From the NCBI GenBank assembly GCA_017545365.1, contig JAFWOP010000016.1, positions 1 through 29,110 on the forward strand: a stretch of 29,110 bases of DNA, in the 5' to 3' direction. The position numbers and the translations under genes were made by a program. Within the stretch, counting starts at the first letter, position 1; every line of letters begins with the position of its first letter. The stretch comes from Bacteroidales bacterium (GTDB taxonomy: Bacteria; Bacteroidota; Bacteroidia; Bacteroidales; P3). Below the pieces are notes generated by a model. It was given only the letters and a program-made list of their open reading frames with translations. It did no database searches and was not told the origin of the DNA. This document shows positions 1-11,554 of the stretch, one piece after another.

Positions 1-1
1 C

Positions 2-1525
2 GACACCGACAACTGGTCATGGCCCCGCCACACCTGCGACTTCTCCATGTTCCGCATCTACACCGCCCCCGACGGCAAACCCGCTGCCTACGCCAAGGAG
101 AACATCCCCCTCAAGCCCAAGCACCACCTCCCCGTCAGCGCACGTGAACTGAAGGACAACGACTTTGCCATGGTCCTCGGCTTCCCCGGCACCACCGACC
201 ACTTCCTCACCTCCTACGGCCTGGAAGAGACCATGAACATCACCAACGACCTGCGCTACAAACTCCGCACCGTCAAAATCAACATCCTCCGCAAAATGAT
301 GAACGCCGACCAGGCCATCAAAATCAAATACGCCTCCAAATATGCCAGCTGCTCCAACTACTGGAAATACAGCAACGAGCAGAACATCGCCCTCAAGAAG
401 CTCAACACCATGAAGCTGAAGAAAGAGGTGGAACAGGAATACTACGACTGGGCACTCGACAAAGACCCCAAATACCGCAACGCCCTCAAACTCATCGAAC
501 AGAGCTATGCCGACCGCCGCGAGGTGCAGGCCGCCATCACCTATCTCGACGAGGGCCTGCTCGAAGGTCCCGAACTGCTCTACCAGTCCTTCCTCTTTGG
601 CCGCAGCATCAAGGCCATGCTCGCCGAGACCAACCTCGACCAGCGTGATGCCATGCTCGAAGAGCTCCGCGCCGATGCCGCCAAATTCTACAAGGACTAT
701 GACAAAGAGGTCGAAAAAGCCGTCATGGCAGCCATGATGGAATACACCTACACCCACATCGACCTCAAATACGCCCCCGACTGCCTCAAGAATGCCGACC
801 GCAAATACAAGGGCGACTTCACCGCACTGGTCAACCGCCTGTTTGCCCAAAGCATCTTCGCCGACGAAGAGACCCTCAACAAGTTCCTCAAGAACCCCAA
901 CCTCAAGACCTTGGAGCGCGACGAGATGTACAAATACGGCAGCGAAATCCTTGACAAATACCGCGAGCTCTACCAAGCCGTGCCGCAGAGCAGCCGCGAC
1001 AATCTCACCCGCGGTCAGCGCGACTTCGTGGACGGCATCCTGCAAATCAATGCCGGCCGCAAACTCATGTCGCCCGATGCCAACAGCACCATCCGCCTCA
1101 CCTATGGCAATGTCAAGGCCTACGACCCACGCGACGGCGTCACCTACCACTTCTACACCACCCTCGAAGGCGTCATGCAGAAGGAAGACCCCACCAGCAC
1201 CGAGTTCATCGTCCCCCAACGCCTCAAGGACCTCTACGCCGCCAAGGACTACGGCCCCTACGCCAACAGCCGTGGCGAGCTGCCCACCTGCTTCATCACC
1301 AACAACGACATCACCGGCGGCAACAGCGGCTCCCCCGTCCTTGACGCCTACGGCAACCTCATCGGCCTGGCCTTCGACGGCAACGGCGAAGCCATGAGCG
1401 GCGACATCGACTTCGAGGAGAACCTGCAACGCTGCATCTGCCTCGACAGCCGCTACATGCTCTTTGTCATCGACAAATACGCCAACGCCCAGAACCTCAT
1501 CGCCGAAATGGATATCGTAAGATAA
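2..1525 (+). CDS. dpp7: Family S46 dipeptidyl-peptidase, DPP7-like (5' end outside window)
   Basis: The reading frame is open from base 2, so this is the C-terminal ~507 residues of a protein whose family is about 710 residues long; the ATG at 47 is internal. The stretch begins with WPRHTxDFS, the conserved S46 block that by spacing probably carries the catalytic Asp. The nucleophile is the first Ser of GNSGSP (codon 1325-1327). It is followed by FDGN: in characterised S46 enzymes a Gly at this S1-pocket position goes with DPP7 (hydrophobic P1), while Arg goes with DPP11 (acidic P1), so DPP7-like specificity is inferred. S46 enzymes are periplasmic or surface enzymes that remove dipeptides from the N-terminus of peptides. 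The His of the triad and the signal peptide lie outside the window. The gene ends at a strong terminator and converges on the PNGase F-like gene. Confidence 0.93.
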   Translation, partial: DTDNWSWPRHTCDFSMFRIYTAPDGKPAAYAKENIPLKPKHHLPVSARELKDNDFAMVLGFPGTTDHFLTSYGLEETMNITNDLRYKLRTVKINILRKMMNADQAIKIKYASKYASCSNYWKYSNEQNIALKKLNTMKLKKEVEQEYYDWALDKDPKYRNALKLIEQSYADRREVQAAITYLDEGLLEGPELLYQSFLFGRSIKAMLAETNLDQRDAMLEELRADAAKFYKDYDKEVEKAVMAAMMEYTYTHIDLKYAPDCLKNADRKYKGDFTALVNRLFAQSIFADEETLNKFLKNPNLKTLERDEMYKYGSEILDKYRELYQAVPQSSRDNLTRGQRDFVDGILQINAGRKLMSPDANSTIRLTYGNVKAYDPRDGVTYHFYTTLEGVMQKEDPTSTEFIVPQRLKDLYAAKDYGPYANSRGELPTCFITNNDITGGNSGSPVLDAYGNLIGLAFDGNGEAMSGDIDFEENLQRCICLDSRYMLFVIDKYANAQNLIAEMDIVR

Positions 1526-1550
1526 CCCAGCGGCTCCTCACAATACAAGC

Positions 1551-1582
1551 AACGGGCCCTTTTGGGGCCCGTTGTCTTTTTA
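1551..1582 (+). terminator. Rho-independent terminator of the S46 peptidase gene
   Basis: A 9-bp stem (AACGGGCCC paired with GGGCCCGTT) with a loop of about five bases is followed by GTCTTTTTAT, 25 bases after the stop codon. Confidence 0.85.
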
Positions 1583-1634
1583 TCAACCGCGCCGACTGCC
1601 GCTTGTCACTCTAATCAGACTTACGGTAATCACC

Positions 1635-1662
1635 CGTCACCCTCCTCTTGAGGCGGGTGACG
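1635..1662. other. Stem-loop in the convergent intergenic region 1583-1805
   Basis: CGTCACCC pairs with GGGTGACG, and inside it CCTC pairs with GAGG across one mismatch, closing on a TT loop. On the plus strand it is followed by CCCTTTTGC, a weak T tract, so it may be a back-up terminator. On the minus strand there is no T tract. The rest of 1583-1805 has no gene I can support; it holds a short inverted repeat (GGTAT/ATACC, 1711-1723) and a 12-bp perfect palindrome ATCTTATAAGAT at 1736-1747. Confidence 0.45.
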
Positions 1663-1805
1663 CCCTTTTGCAGTCTCTTAGAGGTAAGCTCCGGATTCGT
1701 TCTAGGTGGCGGTATCCTATACCTAACCAGAAAATATCTTATAAGATTCGTAGAAGGAGCGGAGGCGGGGCGGGGTGCTGGTGGGTTGTGCGCCAAGGGA
1801 GGGCG

Positions 1806-3626
1806 TTAGTCGAACAGGAGCACGCCGCTGACGCACCAGTGACTGAAGCTGCCCGCCTGCGGCTCGCCCTGGGGGATGGCGATGGTGAGGGTGTGGCGGC
1901 CTGTGGGCGTGATGCCTTCGCGGCGGAAGTACTCTGATATGTTGAAATAGACGGGCTGGGTGGCGGTGCCGGGGCACCAGCCGCTGCGGGAGTAGTCGCT
2001 GCTGGAAAGACCGTTCCAGAAGTTGCCGCTGACGGGGTTCCACTCGCGGTAGCGGCCGCAGTCGCCCCGCCAAGGGGTGTAGGTGAAGGCGGGACGGCCG
2101 TCGATGAGGAGGGTGTGGGTCTTGGGGTTGAACTCATCGCCGCCACCCCAACCGCCGTGGCCGGTGGCGATATAGCGGAGGCGGGCGTTTTGGTCATGGT
2201 CGCCTAGGACGAACGTGACGGTGAGGCTGTCGGTGGCAAACAGCTTGCCATAGTTCTGCCCGGCCATCTCCAGCACGTTGCAGGTGTTGAATAGCGACCT
2301 GGCGTGTCCGCCATGCCACCCCTCTTCGACATGATTGTCGCCCGGGTAGGACTTGATATCTACCGTGACGCGGTGGCCTCCGCGGTCGTAGTTGCCAATC
2401 CATACGCCAATCCACACCTCGCCCCGCAGTTGGGATGCCAGTTCGGTGACCTCCTGTTTGTAGTAGTTCTCATCGTTCCACTCCAGCCCGTCGAGCCGCA
2501 GACGGTCGTTGAAATGCCCGATGCCGAAGGAGGTGAAGAAGCGCATCAGCTCGATGGGCGGGAGGTAGAGGCCGTGTCCTTTTACGGGCTTGATGCCTTG
2601 GTAGCGTTCACCGTCGCGGCCTACGAAGGTGGGCAGCGAGTCGGGGTGCTGGTTGATGCCGTCGAAGAAGGAGGTGATGTTCCGAAAGGACTGAGGGGGG
2701 AGGATGAAGAGTGAGCCGGTGCGGTCGTAGGCGTCGCCGTTGCTCACTTGGTGCAGCTCCACAAAGGTCTGGTAGTGGCTGGGCAGGTTGGGCAGCTTGA
2801 TGCGTTTGAGGGCGAGGGTGCCGCCGGCGAAGTGGAGCACGCTGTCGTAGGGCATGTCGTACATGTCGCCGTCGACATGGCTGTTCTCCATGCCCCAGCA
2901 GAGCTGTACGGAGTCGAACACGCGGGTGGTGATGACCATCTTCTGCCGCTTGATGTTGCTGAGCTCGCGGGCGGTGACCTGTGGATAGCGGTCGCTTAGG
3001 TAGAATTTGGAGCTGTGTACCCGGTCGGTCTTTACCAACTGGAGCTGGCACTGTCCGTTGCGCCAAAAGCTCACCAGCAGTCCGGGGAAACGGCCGTAGT
3101 AGGGCACAGGCGAAAGGTCGCGCGACTCCTTGCCCCAAGTCTTGGCGCCACCATGCCAGATGGTGGTGAAAGGTTGCACGTAGAATTCTAGCTTGTTGCT
3201 ATTGATGGAGCAGGTGTAGCGGGTGAGGCCGTTCACTTGGTCGGTGTCGAAGTGGATGTCCTTGCGGGGAAAAGGGGCTATGGTACGGTAGTGCTCGCGA
3301 TGATTACCTTCAAATATGGTGGTGAGGTAGGTGACTGTGTCTTTGACATCATCCACAAAGATGTCCTCCACCGAATAGCCTTGTATGTAGGGACCGTTGC
3401 TCCATCCGCCCGGATGATACTCGTCGGGCAGACGGTCGCCCTCGGTGACGAGGTAGGTGCTCCCGCCACAGATTTCTATCTGGGTGTAATGGGTGTCGAT
3501 ATGCTCGCCATAGTCGTAGGTGGCATAGACGAAGTGGTTGGCGTTCTTCGCCACTTTGAACGGCTTGGGCTGGGCGCACAGGGTCGCGGCGGCGGCCAGG
3601 AACAAGATAAAGGCAGGGTGTCTCAT
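1806..3626 (-). CDS. PNGase F-like peptide-N-glycosidase (N-glycan amidase), secreted
   Basis: 606 residues. A hydrophobic N-terminus ending LCA|Q looks like a signal peptidase I site. The C-terminal ~300 residues resemble PNGase F, which cleaves the bond between Asn and the first GlcNAc of N-glycoproteins. The signature GDAYDRTGSL (about 297-306) carries D301, matching the catalytic Asp of the flavobacterial enzyme's WDRYA motif. E498 in GGGDEFNP matches a second active-site Glu. Near the end DYSRSGWCPG matches the family's AGWCPG block. The first ~240 residues are an extra N-terminal region whose fold I cannot name; other Bacteroidota PNGases also carry N-terminal additions. The third acidic residue of PNGase F (Glu in TETW) seems to be replaced in IGVW here. 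It lies 56 bases after the CNNM gene on the same strand, probably in one operon with it and the beta-galactosidase. Confidence 0.82.
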   Translation of the reverse strand: MRHPAFILFLAAAATLCAQPKPFKVAKNANHFVYATYDYGEHIDTHYTQIEICGGSTYLVTEGDRLPDEYHPGGWSNGPYIQGYSVEDIFVDDVKDTVTYLTTIFEGNHREHYRTIAPFPRKDIHFDTDQVNGLTRYTCSINSNKLEFYVQPFTTIWHGGAKTWGKESRDLSPVPYYGRFPGLLVSFWRNGQCQLQLVKTDRVHSSKFYLSDRYPQVTARELSNIKRQKMVITTRVFDSVQLCWGMENSHVDGDMYDMPYDSVLHFAGGTLALKRIKLPNLPSHYQTFVELHQVSNGDAYDRTGSLFILPPQSFRNITSFFDGINQHPDSLPTFVGRDGERYQGIKPVKGHGLYLPPIELMRFFTSFGIGHFNDRLRLDGLEWNDENYYKQEVTELASQLRGEVWIGVWIGNYDRGGHRVTVDIKSYPGDNHVEEGWHGGHARSLFNTCNVLEMAGQNYGKLFATDSLTVTFVLGDHDQNARLRYIATGHGGWGGGDEFNPKTHTLLIDGRPAFTYTPWRGDCGRYREWNPVSGNFWNGLSSSDYSRSGWCPGTATQPVYFNISEYFRREGITPTGRHTLTIAIPQGEPQAGSFSHWCVSGVLLFD

Positions 3627-3682
3627 AGCATGAGGGATATAGGGTTTAAAGGGACTAGGGGCACTATAGAGTGTATGGTGGT

Positions 3683-4756
3683 TTATGATTCTTCGGCGTT
3701 GTCGTCGGGGAGGTCGATGACCTTGAAGCGCGACTGGCGCTGGTGCCAGCGGTCGAGGGCCAGCTGCCGCATGTCGGCCACATCGTCGCGCTCGTCCATA
3801 ATCTCCAGGCCGACGATGGTCTCGATGATGTCTTCGAGGGTGATGATGCCTTGGAAACTGCCGTATTCGTCGATGACGCAGGCGATGTGCTGCTTGTTGC
3901 GGAGCATGGAGTCCCAGATTTCTGACACGGGGAGCTTCTCGCCATACATGGCTATGTCGCGTTTGATTTCGCCGAGGGTCATGTTGAACTTGTCCTCGGT
4001 GAGCAGCTCGAGGGCCTCGCTGCGGAGGACGTAGCCTGTGATGTACTCGTCGGAGTCGCTATAGACGGGAATGCGGGAAAAGTGGGAGAAGGCCTTGTCG
4101 CGGTAGAACTCTTTGAGCGTCATACCTTCCTGAGCGATGGCAGCCACGGTGGTGGGGGTCATCACGTCCTCGGCCTTGACATCGTCGAGCTTGATGACGT
4201 TCTGGATGATTTTGTTCTCGTCCTCGTCGATAACCTCCTCGTCCTCGGCCATATCGGCCATGGCGGCGACCTCCTCGCGGCTGACGGCGGCTTCCTCGTC
4301 ATCGGTGTCGGAGATGGTGTTGGAGAGTTTCTCCACCACCCACACGATGGGGAAGAGCAGCACAATGAGGAGCCGGAGGGTGTAGGCGGTGAAACCCATG
4401 AGCTTTTTCCAGTGATGGGTGCCGATGGTCTTGGGGATGATTTCGGCGAAGACCAGTATGAGGATGGTGGTGATGGCAGAGACGAGGCCGAACCAATGGC
4501 TGCCGAAGAGCTCGGTGGCCTGTGCGCCCACACCTGCAGCACCGATGGTGTTGGCGATGGTGTTGAGCGAGAGTATTGCGGCGATGGGTCGGGCGTTGTC
4601 GGTCTTGTATCGTTTGAAACGGGTGGCAGGTTTGTATCCTTCGTCTTCGCGCATGTTCACATACGACAGAGGGGTGGACATGAGTGCCGACTCCAATATC
4701 GAGCAGATGAACGATATGGACATTGCACCAAGGAGGAATATGAGTAAAAGGGTCAT
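3683..4756 (-). CDS. CNNM/DUF21 membrane protein with CBS pair (hemolysin/CorC-like)
   Basis: 357 residues. An N-terminal DUF21/CNNM transmembrane domain (about 1-150) with three to four hydrophobic helices contains the family-typical EIIPKTIG motif. An acidic linker (about 150-185) leads to a CBS-domain pair (about 195-320) with DVMTP at its start and DEYGSFQGIITLEDI, the usual end of the second CBS domain. The CorC_HlyC domain often found at the C-terminus is absent: only ~35 residues follow the CBS pair. Family members are linked to Mg2+ or other divalent cation transport or sensing in the inner membrane; the substrate here is unknown. It sits between the galactosidase (63-base gap) and the PNGase gene (56-base gap) on the same strand; its role in that context is not obvious. 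Confidence 0.9.
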   Translation of the reverse strand: MTLLLIFLLGAMSISFICSILESALMSTPLSYVNMREDEGYKPATRFKRYKTDNARPIAAILSLNTIANTIGAAGVGAQATELFGSHWFGLVSAITTILILVFAEIIPKTIGTHHWKKLMGFTAYTLRLLIVLLFPIVWVVEKLSNTISDTDDEEAAVSREEVAAMADMAEDEEVIDEDENKIIQNVIKLDDVKAEDVMTPTTVAAIAQEGMTLKEFYRDKAFSHFSRIPVYSDSDEYITGYVLRSEALELLTEDKFNMTLGEIKRDIAMYGEKLPVSEIWDSMLRNKQHIACVIDEYGSFQGIITLEDIIETIVGLEIMDERDDVADMRQLALDRWHQRQSRFKVIDLPDDNAEES

Positions 4757-4764
4757 TTGTGGTT

Positions 4765-4804
4765 GTGTGAATGTTTTATTGTGTTACTGTGTGATTCTTT
4801 GACT
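4765..4804 (+). repeat. 8-bp-period intergenic repeat (between galactosidase and CNNM genes)
   Basis: Successive 8-mers GTGTGAAT, GTTTTATT, GTGTTACT, GTGTGATT and a diverged CTTTGACT fill most of the 63-base gap. They belong to the same family as the NNGTTAAT-type arrays near 9.85, 17.2 and 17.6 kb. Confidence 0.6.
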
Positions 4805-4819
4805 ATCAAATTAATGTAT

Positions 4820-8845
<4,026 letters not shown>

Positions 8846-8853
8846 CTACTCAA

Positions 8854-9822
8854 ATGATAGGGCTTATAATACGCACAACAGGCAGCTGGTACAAGGTGCT
8901 GCCAACCGAGGGAGGGACGGTGGTGGACTGCCGTCTGCGAGGCAATTACCGTCTGCGAGGCAACAAGCAGACGAACCCTGTGGCAGTGGGCGACAAGGTG
9001 GATGTGACGCTACAGGAGGATGGCACGGGGGTAATCATGGAGGTCCACGACCGGCGCAACTATATTGTGCGCAAAGCGACCAAACTCAGCAAGCAGACCC
9101 ACGTCATAGCAGCCAATATCGACAGCCTCTGCATTGTGGCCACACTGGGGTTTCCCCGCACCTCGACAGGCTTTATCGACCGTCTGCTGGTCACCGCCGA
9201 GGCTTACCACATCCCTGCCCGCATCATCTTCAACAAGACCGACCTTTATGGTGAGGAGGAAGATTTGTGGGGACTGCACAACGAGCTGAAAGACATCTAT
9301 GAGAAAGTGGGTTATCCCGTTCATGCCGTCAGTGCCCTCAAGGGCGACGGCGTGGAGGAATTGCGCGAGGTGATTGCCGGACGCACCGTACTCTTCACCG
9401 GGCATTCGGGCGTAGGCAAGTCGGCCTTGCTCAACGCGTTGGTGCCGGGGTTGAACCTACGTGTGGGCGAAGTGAGTGAGTGGAGCTTGAAGGGCAAGCA
9501 CACCACCACCTTTGCCGAGATATTCCCCATCGAACTCCCCTGCCCTACCCCTCAGCCAGAGTCACCGCAACTCACCTACCTGATTGACACCCCCGGCATC
9601 AAGGAGTTCGGCATGGTGGACTTCAAGCCGGAGGAACTGTCGCACTTTTTCCCCGAGATGCGCGAGGTGCTGCACGACTGCTATTTCGCCAACTGCACCC
9701 ACCGCCACGAACCCCGCTGCGCCGTGAAAGAGGCCGTGGACGCAGGCACCATCAGCACCGAACGCTACAACAACTACCTAGGAATCTTCGACCAGATAGA
9801 AAGCGGCAACGAAAGTCGCTGA
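8854..9822 (+). CDS. rsgA: RsgA, small ribosomal subunit biogenesis GTPase
   Basis: 322 residues, usual length. An N-terminal OB fold (about 1-75) precedes a circularly permuted GTPase domain in which G4 NKTD (127-130) comes before G1 GHSGVGKS (183-190) and G3 DTPG (245-248). This order is the hallmark of RsgA/YjeQ. A C-terminal zinc finger uses C276, C281, H283 and C289. The protein checks late maturation of the 30S subunit and is released from it by GTP hydrolysis. It stands alone on the plus strand, divergent from the galactosidase, with its own promoter and a very short leader. No clear intrinsic terminator follows; the downstream gap holds 8-bp-period repeats. Confidence 0.97.
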   Translation: MIGLIIRTTGSWYKVLPTEGGTVVDCRLRGNYRLRGNKQTNPVAVGDKVDVTLQEDGTGVIMEVHDRRNYIVRKATKLSKQTHVIAANIDSLCIVATLGFPRTSTGFIDRLLVTAEAYHIPARIIFNKTDLYGEEEDLWGLHNELKDIYEKVGYPVHAVSALKGDGVEELREVIAGRTVLFTGHSGVGKSALLNALVPGLNLRVGEVSEWSLKGKHTTTFAEIFPIELPCPTPQPESPQLTYLIDTPGIKEFGMVDFKPEELSHFFPEMREVLHDCYFANCTHRHEPRCAVKEAVDAGTISTERYNNYLGIFDQIESGNESR

Positions 9823-9842
9823 AGAAGGAGCAATTTGTGATT

Positions 9843-9942
9843 GTGTGAATTCGTTATTGCGTTAGTCTCTTTTTGATTGTGTTAATTCGTTAGTCGCTGG
9901 CGCATCGAAAGGCCAACGCATTTACACATTAACACACTTACG
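9843..9942. repeat. 8-bp-period repeats in both orientations downstream of rsgA
   Basis: GTGTGAAT TCGTTATT GCGTTAGT (9843-9866) and GTGTTAAT TCGTTAGT (9879-9894) are followed, in the opposite orientation, by units including ATTAACAC (9928-9935). GTGTTAAT at 9879-9886 and ATTAACAC are exact complements and could form the base of an imperfect hairpin. The rest of 9823-9948 has no other feature I can see. The array lies between the 3' ends of rsgA and the converging defence operon. Confidence 0.6.
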
Positions 9943-9948
9943 TATTCC

Positions 9949-10089
9949 CTAAGGTCTTTCCCAAGTGACAGTTATGTTCGACCAGATGAGTGACTCTAGT
10001 TCATCCTGTGCTGATATCGGAAAAATCCTACGTTCATCATACAAGGAGATTTCTACCAATTGGATTGTATCTCTTAAAGACACTGTCAT
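9949..10089 (-). CDS. Putative 46-residue small protein, last ORF of the defence operon
   Basis: This short ORF starts with an ATG that overlaps the TGA stop of the preceding gene (ATGA), an arrangement typical of translational coupling. It begins MTVSLRDTIQLVEISLYDER and ends TVTWERP, then stops with TAG. It has no signal peptide, no membrane segment and no motif I recognise; it is rich in Glu, Leu, Ile and Ser. The alternative is that it is the C-terminus of the preceding ORF separated by a frameshift. The low-GC composition is shared with its neighbours. The evidence for coding is positional only. Confidence 0.4.
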   Translation of the reverse strand: MTVSLRDTIQLVEISLYDERRIFPISAQDELESLIWSNITVTWERP

Positions 10090-10448
10090 TGATGCATTTG
10101 CAGCAGCTCCTCCCATGTGGCAAACCATGGCGAAGTGGTCTGTTTGCCTCGACCAAGGGCGTTAACATTGGTGTAGTCTTTCGACTGGGTTGTGTCAAAG
10201 GTATAAACCAAATAATAGTCATGCCCCAAAGAGTTGAAGCCTTTCTTCTGCAAGGCCTCTCTTGACATGAATCGTGGCCCAACACCTTTTAGTTTGAACA
10301 AGGTGCCGTTTGTGCCGTTATGGAGCATCACATATTTGGCATTCAACGCTCTTGGAGGCAGCACAATGGAACCTGCATCCTCGCCTGTACGCAGATAGCA
10401 CAACCCGAGTTCTTTCATTTTGGCAAACTTGTCCTTGTTGGGATTCAT
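10086..10448 (-). CDS. Hypothetical protein downstream of the HpaII-type endonuclease
   Basis: About 120 residues from the ATG at 10448, 17 bases after the endonuclease stop; a TTG at 10475 would add nine residues and overlap the endonuclease gene. I do not recognise the family. It is soluble and basic, with a beta-rich look around LNAKYVMLHNGTNGTLFKLK and HDYYLVYTF, ending in WFATWEELLQ. Its place as the penultimate ORF of a restriction-modification operon suggests an accessory role, such as a specificity, control or antidote function; that is inference from position only. Confidence 0.65.
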   Translation of the reverse strand: MNPNKDKFAKMKELGLCYLRTGEDAGSIVLPPRALNAKYVMLHNGTNGTLFKLKGVGPRFMSREALQKKGFNSLGHDYYLVYTFDTTQSKDYTNVNALGRGKQTTSPWFATWEELLQMHQ

Positions 10449-10465
10449 TAAGGAATAGATGTCCG

Positions 10466-11548
10466 TTATTTGCAAAAACGTATTTGTAAGTTTAATTTAA
10501 TGTACACTTTCCCGTCATTGCCACGATAAAGAGTGCCAAAGTGGTGACGGCTACGGCTACCGCGCTCAAAGCGAGTATTGTGGTAAAGGTAATCTTCTAC
10601 ATCATTGCGATTATAGAAGTGATAGCACACAATTTCGCCATCGCGGCGTACTACTAGATAGCCACCATTGGCATCATATCGACCTTTCCATTCCTTTGCG
10701 GGTGTCATTCCAAGGGCGGCATCGAGAAGCAACACTTTCATCTTGTGTTCATAGAAAGCCTTAATATCACTGCCAGTGAAACCGAATGGATTCTGATTCG
10801 CCACAATTTCCACGGCCTCGCTTATTTTCGAAGTCGAGTTAGGCATACTGTCGCAGATAAGACAGGCAGCAATGAATTCGGGCATGTAAGTGTCAAGAAA
10901 CAGCAAGTTGTTTTTGAACGTATTATGCTCAATGCCAGAATATCTCAGTTTGTAGCCATTCTTGACTAGAGCCTCCATGCGTGGCATGTGGTCTTCGATG
11001 TTGTTGTATGCGACAATCTCAGCATCCGTCATTTTCTTGCCAGAAACAAGGTAACGGATATTGGTTGCCTCGGTAGCGTTGAGTAGTGTGGAAGCACTTC
11101 CAAGTTGCGACTTTATGCTGAAACCAAGCAGCGGGGTCATATTGGTGCGTAGGTCGTGAATGACAATGTGGATATCTGCCTTATCTTTAGATGGCGCCTT
11201 GAGCTTTCTGCAGCCTATTTTGCTCATAAAACATTCCGCACTTGGAACAGCAAATGAGCGTTGATTGGTTTCTTTAATTGCATCAAGCAACGATTTAGAT
11301 TCGGACATAAACTTGTCCATTGAGATTCGCGCGTATTCGTGTCCGTCTTCGTCAATTACGACAATGTTTTTGCTTTGATTTGGCTTGTATTCGTAACGAT
11401 TACTTTCTTCACGGATGATGTTGATAATAGGATAGTAGAGGTCCAACTTGTTTAGGTTGGCATCGCCAGCATGAACAATGCCCTCGCCAAGCAAGCGGAA
11501 AAGGGTGTATATTTCGCTCCACTCTCCTTTATTTCCTGTTATTGCCAT
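10466..11548 (-). CDS. HpaII-family type II restriction endonuclease
   Basis: 360 residues, very close to the length of R.HpaII (358). The start MAITGNKGEWSEIYTLFRLL and the following LNKLDLYYPIINIIREE match my memory of the HpaII endonuclease family, which cuts CCGG. The central segment DIHIVIHDLRTN...LLGFSIKSQLG looks like a nuclease core (acidic residue, then xSIKSQ). The gene starts six bases after the stop of the C5-cytosine methyltransferase, the expected partner protecting the same site. CCGG specificity is inferred from family membership, not shown by the sequence. It is essentially uninterrupted, with no frameshift or stop, so probably functional. Confidence 0.82.
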   Translation of the reverse strand: MAITGNKGEWSEIYTLFRLLGEGIVHAGDANLNKLDLYYPIINIIREESNRYEYKPNQSKNIVVIDEDGHEYARISMDKFMSESKSLLDAIKETNQRSFAVPSAECFMSKIGCRKLKAPSKDKADIHIVIHDLRTNMTPLLGFSIKSQLGSASTLLNATEATNIRYLVSGKKMTDAEIVAYNNIEDHMPRMEALVKNGYKLRYSGIEHNTFKNNLLFLDTYMPEFIAACLICDSMPNSTSKISEAVEIVANQNPFGFTGSDIKAFYEHKMKVLLLDAALGMTPAKEWKGRYDANGGYLVVRRDGEIVCYHFYNRNDVEDYLYHNTRFERGSRSRHHFGTLYRGNDGKVYIKLNLQIRFCK

Positions 11549-11554
11549 AGTTAT

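Noticed and set aside
17..1429. 470-codon minus-strand frame opposite the S46 peptidase
   Set aside because: Antisense shadow with Val/Gly/Glu-rich translation and no motif; the plus-strand frame has the S46 catalytic motifs.
9787..9987. 11-bp direct repeat TTCGACCAGAT at 9787-9797 and 9977-9987, considered as an attachment-site duplication at the island border
   Set aside because: One copy is inside conserved rsgA coding sequence, there is no match to the tRNA 3' end, and the repeat is short; probably chance.
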